Assembly (NCBI RefSeq): GCF_905147365.1
Contig: NC_056409.1
Location: 19,659,001 to 19,723,000 of the forward strand
DNA from: Aricia agestis
Taxonomy: Eukaryota; Arthropoda; Insecta; Lepidoptera; Lycaenidae
Direction: 5' to 3'
Length of the DNA: 64,000 nt
In this document: one piece after another, positions 59,532 to 64,000 of the stretch
Position numbering within the stretch: the stretch's first letter is position 1
Layout: each line of letters starts with the position of its first letter
Program-made: the position numbers and the translations under genes
The notes under the pieces: model-generated
Databases searched by the model: none
The model's input: the letters and a program-made list of their open reading frames with translations, nothing else
What the model was told of the DNA's origin: nothing

Positions 59532-62500
59532 ATGGATGGACCACCTGGTACCATGGGATCAAACAACAACAGCGGATCTATAGGACCACCAGGCATGCCT
59601 GGTTTTCCGCCTATGCCACCACCGCCGGGTGCTATGGGGCAAGGGGCGCCTGGCACCATGCCTCCTAATACAGCTGGAGGACCTCCTATGCCGCCGGGAA
59701 TGGGTCCACCGCCTGGTATGATGGGTATGGGACCTCCTGGCATGGGACCGCCGCCACCTGGGATGGGGCCACCGGGGATGGGTATGGGGCCACCTCCACC
59801 GATGGGTCCGCCCGGCATGTCGTCAAGAATGCCTCCGAATATGATGCGAGGCGGATCTAACATGAAAGGAAACTACAACCAAAGTATGGATATGGGCCCA
59901 CCGGGAATGGGTCCGCCGCCCAATATGGGTCCTCCCGGCATGGCCCCATGGGAGGGCCAGGGCCAGCCCGGCCCGCCGGGTTGGTCGAGAGGACGAGGTG
60001 ATGGTCCACCGGGCTGGGATGACGGTGGCGATGAAGAGGAGCAGCAGGATGTTAATGAAGAGCAGCCTCCCGGGCAGCAGCCTTTGCCATCTCTGCTGAC
60101 AATGAAAATAGACACACCTGAGGAATTCCGCAACAAGCCAAATGTCCCGGGAGGTGTTGTCCTGCCGAAAGCTTTGGAGGAAGCCCTCGCATACAAAGAT
60201 CAAAGGCAGGCAGCCTTAGGTGATGACACTGAAAAAGAAGCAGGTATAGCTTGTTGCTTCTGTTATTTCTTATTTTTTCATTCATTAACCTATTAGTAAG
60301 TAAAGGTTGAAGCCATAAGCTACAGAATAATTAACTTTTGTTATTGAATTGGTTAATTAATGCATCAACTCCCAAGTGGTCACATTCAACTGATAACAAT
60401 AGATTTCCAGGAATCCACGATCGAGGGATTACAGATTACAAACACAAGGGTTTTTAAAATTTGTACAGTATGACCATAGCTTTATTTTATACAACAAGGC
60501 ATTTTAATAACAAAATTAAAATTTGCATAAATTGTATGCATGATTGGACTTTGAAATTTGCAGAGGCCGAACAAGAATTAGAAGCTCCTCCAGCTCCGGT
60601 GATCAGCACAGAGTATGACGCTGAGGAGGATGAAGGTGATTCTGATGACGATAATATCCCCGAAGCACCAAACCCACCAATCATCAGTAAACAAGATGTA
60701 AGTATTGGTTTGTGGAGATGACCAATAAACAATTCATTATTATATTATGAATTATGATATTACAATAGTTACCTTGGTAGAATTTTTTGCTGTAAATATA
60801 TTTTAACAACAACAGTGTTTAAATAAATATTTTTTTGTGTTCCTATCAATGATAACATTTTTTGAGGGCAGTGAATTTTCAAATAAGTTTTGGATTTGTC
60901 CAAATCAATTATTTATTACTTTTTTAATTTTTAAGTATTTGGTTACATTTTATACCCAAGATGTTTTTTGTAATTCCAGACATTGGTAAGTAAGGCCAAC
61001 AAAAACAAACGTAAAAAGAAAAAGAAGAAGGAAGCAAAGCAAAAACGTAAAGAAGCCAAGATGAAGATGGAAGTAGATGGATCAAAGAAAGATGAGAGTA
61101 CCAGTAATAAGGAAAATGAAAAGGAAGCTGAAATTGAGTATGTATTTTAGAAGTCACAATTTTCTTCTTATAGGGGGTAATACATTATCATTTATATTGG
61201 ATCATTTCTATGATCATATATAGGATCCAATATATATGATCATTTGATCATATCCACGTATTACATTATCATATTTCATTGATCCTATTTTACGTCATAT
61301 GTGGTTTCAATAGCCAATGGAGAACGCTAACACTGACAGGTATTGACGTCAGGGTTACTAGATCTCAGAGAATTTGATTTGTCAAAAGACATCCTCATTT
61401 TTAATATGGCTTGTTTTTTGTTATTTCAGCAAGATTATCCAAGTATATAATTAGAAAAATAATTACATTACATTATTTGAAACTTGTTAACGAACAAGAA
61501 ATTAAAAACTCTTTTTTATATTAAATAACTGGCAACACCTATTTCTATGACCGTATTGGATCCAATCTCTCAGCAAATGTCAAAAATCTATGATCAAGGA
61601 AGAAATGAATCATATGTCTATATTACATTATCCAATATAATTGACTCAATGATCTTGGATCCAATATATATGATAATCTAATATCCCCCTATGACATAAT
61701 ATTTTAAAAAAATTTATAAAGTCAATAATTTGTGTGCAATTAAAAGTATAGTCCATGCAGTCCACGAAGACGCACACTACCAATTTTTGGGTGAGCATCT
61801 TTCCCTTTGACCGTGAAGCTTTCTCTTAATTGTTTTATTTATTGTAGTGTGCGCGTACACTCATAGGTAGTTACTGTGTACCGATATTACACTCAAACAT
61901 TGGCGAAAGCTTGCACACATATTTGATTACAAGGAATAGTGGGGCGTGTCTTCGTGGATTGCACGGACTATAGTTGGCTTCTGTTAATTACAGTAAATCT
62001 ATGGATTTATTAAGTTTTACTGTATCATATTTTGTCTGCACTAATTGCCAATCATTGTTTTTAGAATTATAGTTGTGTGTAATACTGTTTATTTTATAAC
62101 AATATGTTTTGAATGTTATAGATATGTTCAAGAGAATATACAATTTCATGAGTTGGAACCCATGTATAGACAGTTTCATCGTATTCTAGAGTCATTCAAG
62201 ATAACAGAAGTTAAGGAAGAGTTGATTAAGGATGAAGAAAAGGATGCGCCCAAGCCGGCCAAGGTCCAAGAAAAAGTCACAGACCAGTTTGCCACTGACG
62301 AAGAAGCAGTAGAGGTATACATTTTTATATTTTAGGGTTCCAATAAGGTCCCATTTTTAACCCAAAGGATTAAAAATGGGACCCTATTACTAAGACTTTG
62401 ATGTCTGTCTGTCTGTCTCCAGGCTGTAACCCAAGAACGGTAATACCTAGGGAGTTGAAATTTTCACTGATTATGTATTTCTATTGCCGCTATAACAAAA

Positions 62501-63562
62501 AATACTAAAAACAAAATAATTTTAATATTTAAGGGGGGCTCCCAAACAACAAACATGATTTTTTAAACATTTTTTTCTCGGTATCAAACATGACAACAGG
62601 TACACCTGAAATGTTCACAAAATACTTGGTTAAATAAAATTTAAACTAATTTAATAATTAAGGGGGACTCCCATATAACAAACACATTTTTTCCTATCTT
62701 TGCTCTATAGTAACGTGGTACAAAACCCTTCGTGCGCGAGTTCAACTCGCACTTGTCCGATTTTTTACCTTCTCTCATAAGTTTCTTTATCCAAAAGTTC
62801 TCATCTTGGCCACCTTAAGTGGAAGCCTCCTCCATCTGTTTTTATTTGTTGCTATTCTACACCATAGCATTATTATGAGACATGTATTCATTCTTTTGTA
62901 CTATCAGAGAAGTTCATTCCTAGACAGATGGGGGACCTGCGTAGTTTGGACGCGTTACGTAAAACCCAACCGACAGATCACAATTATGAATTAACATTGA
63001 ATTGACCAAATGATGTTGGTCTGTCAATTGCCAAGGGATCAATTTCCTCGATGGTACATATGGATAGAATTTAATTGAAGTATACTATGCTGCGCGGTAT
63101 TTTAGCAGGGCGTAGGCACAAAAAATAAAAGTAACATCACCAAATTTTTAGCTGCAAAGGCTGGCGCTTCTGTAATAAAATCCGTATAAAGGTGAACGCA
63201 CATTAGTACACCATACGCGCCGCATCCCAGAATTCGTTGTATGAATTGACGTCGCGAAATGCGGCGCTTACGGTGCGGACAAATGTGCGATCAGCTGTAA
63301 AGATTACCTTGCTTAGTATAACATAAATTATTATTATTGTTATAACATACAGAAACACGCAGCGGACGAAAAAGAGCGTCTTTCCAAACGCAAGCTCAAG
63401 AAGCTGTCCCGTCTGTCAGTGGCGGAGCTAAAGCAGCTGGTGGGGCGCCCAGACGTAGTGGAGATGTATGACGTGACGGCGCGAGACCCGCGCCTGCTGG
63501 TTCATCTGAAGGCCCACAGGAACACCGTGCAGGTGCCACGACACTGGTGTTATAAGAGAAAG
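59532..63562 (+). CDS. Sf3b2: SF3B2 (SAP145), U2 snRNP SF3b subunit 2, 5' part
   Basis: Six exons join in phase: 59532-60243, 60564-60697, 60980-61137, 62122-62314, 63353-63562 and onward out of the window. The first exon encodes 237 residues, mostly Pro/Gly/Met repeats (PPGMGPP), ending LPKALEEALAYKDQRQAALG. An acidic segment follows, then a Lys-rich stretch (NKNKRKKKKKKEAKQKRKEA), then EYVQENIQFHE..MYRQFHRILESFKI. The start of the conserved SF3b2 domain is KRKLKKLSRLSVAELKQLVGRPDVVEMYDVTARDP..VPRHWCYKRK. Known role: it binds SF3B4 and pre-mRNA near the branch site in the U2 snRNP. A possible splice acceptor (CCTTTTAG) abuts the ATG. An upstream exon, coding or not, may therefore exist; the N-terminal SAP domain of the vertebrate protein was not found. 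Confidence 0.94.
60350..60435. repeat. CCCATCAAG-type repeat relative in SF3B2 intron 1
   Basis: TTAATGCATCAACTCCCAAG..ACAATAGATTTCCAGGAATCCACGATCGAGGGATTACA has the same layout as 20278-20370 and as 52695-52790, with substitutions at one end. Confidence 0.5.
61169..61694. repeat. MITE in SF3B2 intron, TIR AGGGGGTAATACATTATCAT
   Basis: TATAGGGGGTAATACATTATC..TATATTGGATC at the left is mirrored by GATCCAATATATATGATAATCTAATATCCCCCTA at the right. GATCC/GGATC motifs recur within both arms. The unit is about 525 bases, AT-rich, with no ORF. Confidence 0.65.
61743..61977. repeat. MITE in SF3B2 intron, TIR TATAGTCCRTGCARTCCACG
   Basis: TATAGTCCATGCAGTCCACGAAGACGC at the left pairs with GTCTTCGTGGATTGCACGGACTATA at the right, with few mismatches; arms are about 35 bases in a 235-base unit. 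It is directly adjacent to the previous MITE. Confidence 0.65.
62330..62772 (+). repeat. GGTTCCGTACC-type repeat in SF3B2 intron
   Basis: GGGTTCCAATAAGGTCCCAT, GGGACCCTATTACTAAGACTTTG, a TGTCTGTCTGTC run and CAGGCTGTAACCCAAGAACGG follow in order. Two successive GGGGG(C/A)TCCCA-AACAAACA segments come next, then a tail CCCTTCGTGCGCGAGTTCAACTCGCACTTGTCCGATTTTTT. It is the fullest copy of the family in this window. Confidence 0.65.
62895..63062. repeat. TGTACYATC/TCGTACA-ended repeat, copy 3
   Basis: TGTACTATCAGAGAAGTTCATTCCTAGACAG starts it and GATCAATTTCCTCGATGGTACATA ends it, with TTAACATTGAATTGACC in the middle. It lies in the SF3B2 intron before the exon at 63353. Confidence 0.55.
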
Positions 63563-64000
63563 GTTTGTACCTAAACCAGTGGTGCCCAACTGGTGTTGCT
63601 CCAAGGGCTATTTAGAAAAACCCGATAAGCCACGCGGGCACCACGAAGTTTAAAAAAAGCATAAGCGATATAAAGGAAACTAGGTAATTTAGTTATTGTT
63701 TATTTAATTTATTTGACCCATATTTTTCGCGGGCGCCCAGATAACAGGCTGCGGGCTACCAGGTGCCCGCGAGCTACCAATTTGGCGACACTACTTTAAA
63801 CTTACTGACATTGTTTAAAAACACGAAAAGTTAAGACTGTTCTGCAAAAACCATATTTATGTCGTATTTAATTAATGGTTATCTTTTTTCTCTATATGCT
63901 AAAATCGTTAAACCAATTTTAATGAAACATAATATTTTGGTATAGAGATTGACAACTTGAGTTTTTATCCAGTAAAAATGTACGGCTCCCGCATGATAAC
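63563..64000 (+). other. SF3B2 intron running off the window
   Basis: After the donor GTTTGT at 63563 the sequence is non-coding. It has GCCACGCGGGCACCACGAAG and its rough mirror CGCGGGCGCCCAGATAAC..GGTGCCCGCGAGC (about 63635 and 63728-63770), a probable small inverted repeat. No further exon is visible before the edge. Confidence 0.6.

Noticed and set aside
59477..60203. Proline/glycine-rich frames on the minus strand
   Set aside because: Antisense images of the repetitive first SF3B2 exon.

Overview
The window is nuclear DNA from an insect, most likely a moth or butterfly. Host genes are split by introns with GT..AG borders. AT-rich introns are packed with transposons and dispersed repeats that look lepidopteran, such as the GGTTCCGTACC and AACCGACTTC families and a jockey-like LINE with its short derivatives. 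There are no bacterial operons, CRISPR arrays or recognisable tRNA/rRNA genes. I found five host genes by joining exons whose splice phases agree at every junction.

Layout. (1) 3088-33635 (+): the last 14 exons of an MTA1-like NuRD subunit; its 5' end lies upstream of the window. (2) 34968-39826 (+): a decayed jockey-like LINE, split by about 1.9 kb that includes a 1.3-kb palindromic element. (3) 47619-42783 (-): Hairless, the Notch-pathway corepressor, in three exons with a 29-nt last exon that encodes little more than the CtBP-binding motif. (4) 48774-51106 (+): eIF4A3, the exon-junction-complex helicase, divergent from Hairless across 1.15 kb. (5) 53840-53079 (-): an intronless UBE2J1-type ubiquitin-conjugating enzyme. 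(6) 55380-57990: a broken LINE and a small TIR element carrying a MADF-domain relic. (7) 59532-63562 (+): the 5' part of SF3B2, a U2 snRNP subunit, running off the right edge.

The largest mobile structure fills the 11.7-kb MTA1-like intron 18921-30605. It is a minus-strand DIRS-type tyrosine-recombinase retrotransposon (about 19486-30235) with inverted terminal repeats and an internal complementary region. An open, possibly recent two-ORF LINE (about 21906-27206, minus) interrupts its RNase H region. Removing the LINE restores the DIRS reading frame exactly.

The host genes are housekeeping or developmental chromatin, RNA and ER factors and do not form a functional cluster. I found no clearly new biological system. 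The items most worth a second look are the Hairless terminal intron (a possible CtBP-motif switch), the DIRS/LINE nest, a C2H2 finger in the MTA protein, the palindromic array element at 36.5-37.8 kb, and several TIR elements carrying transposase or MADF relics.
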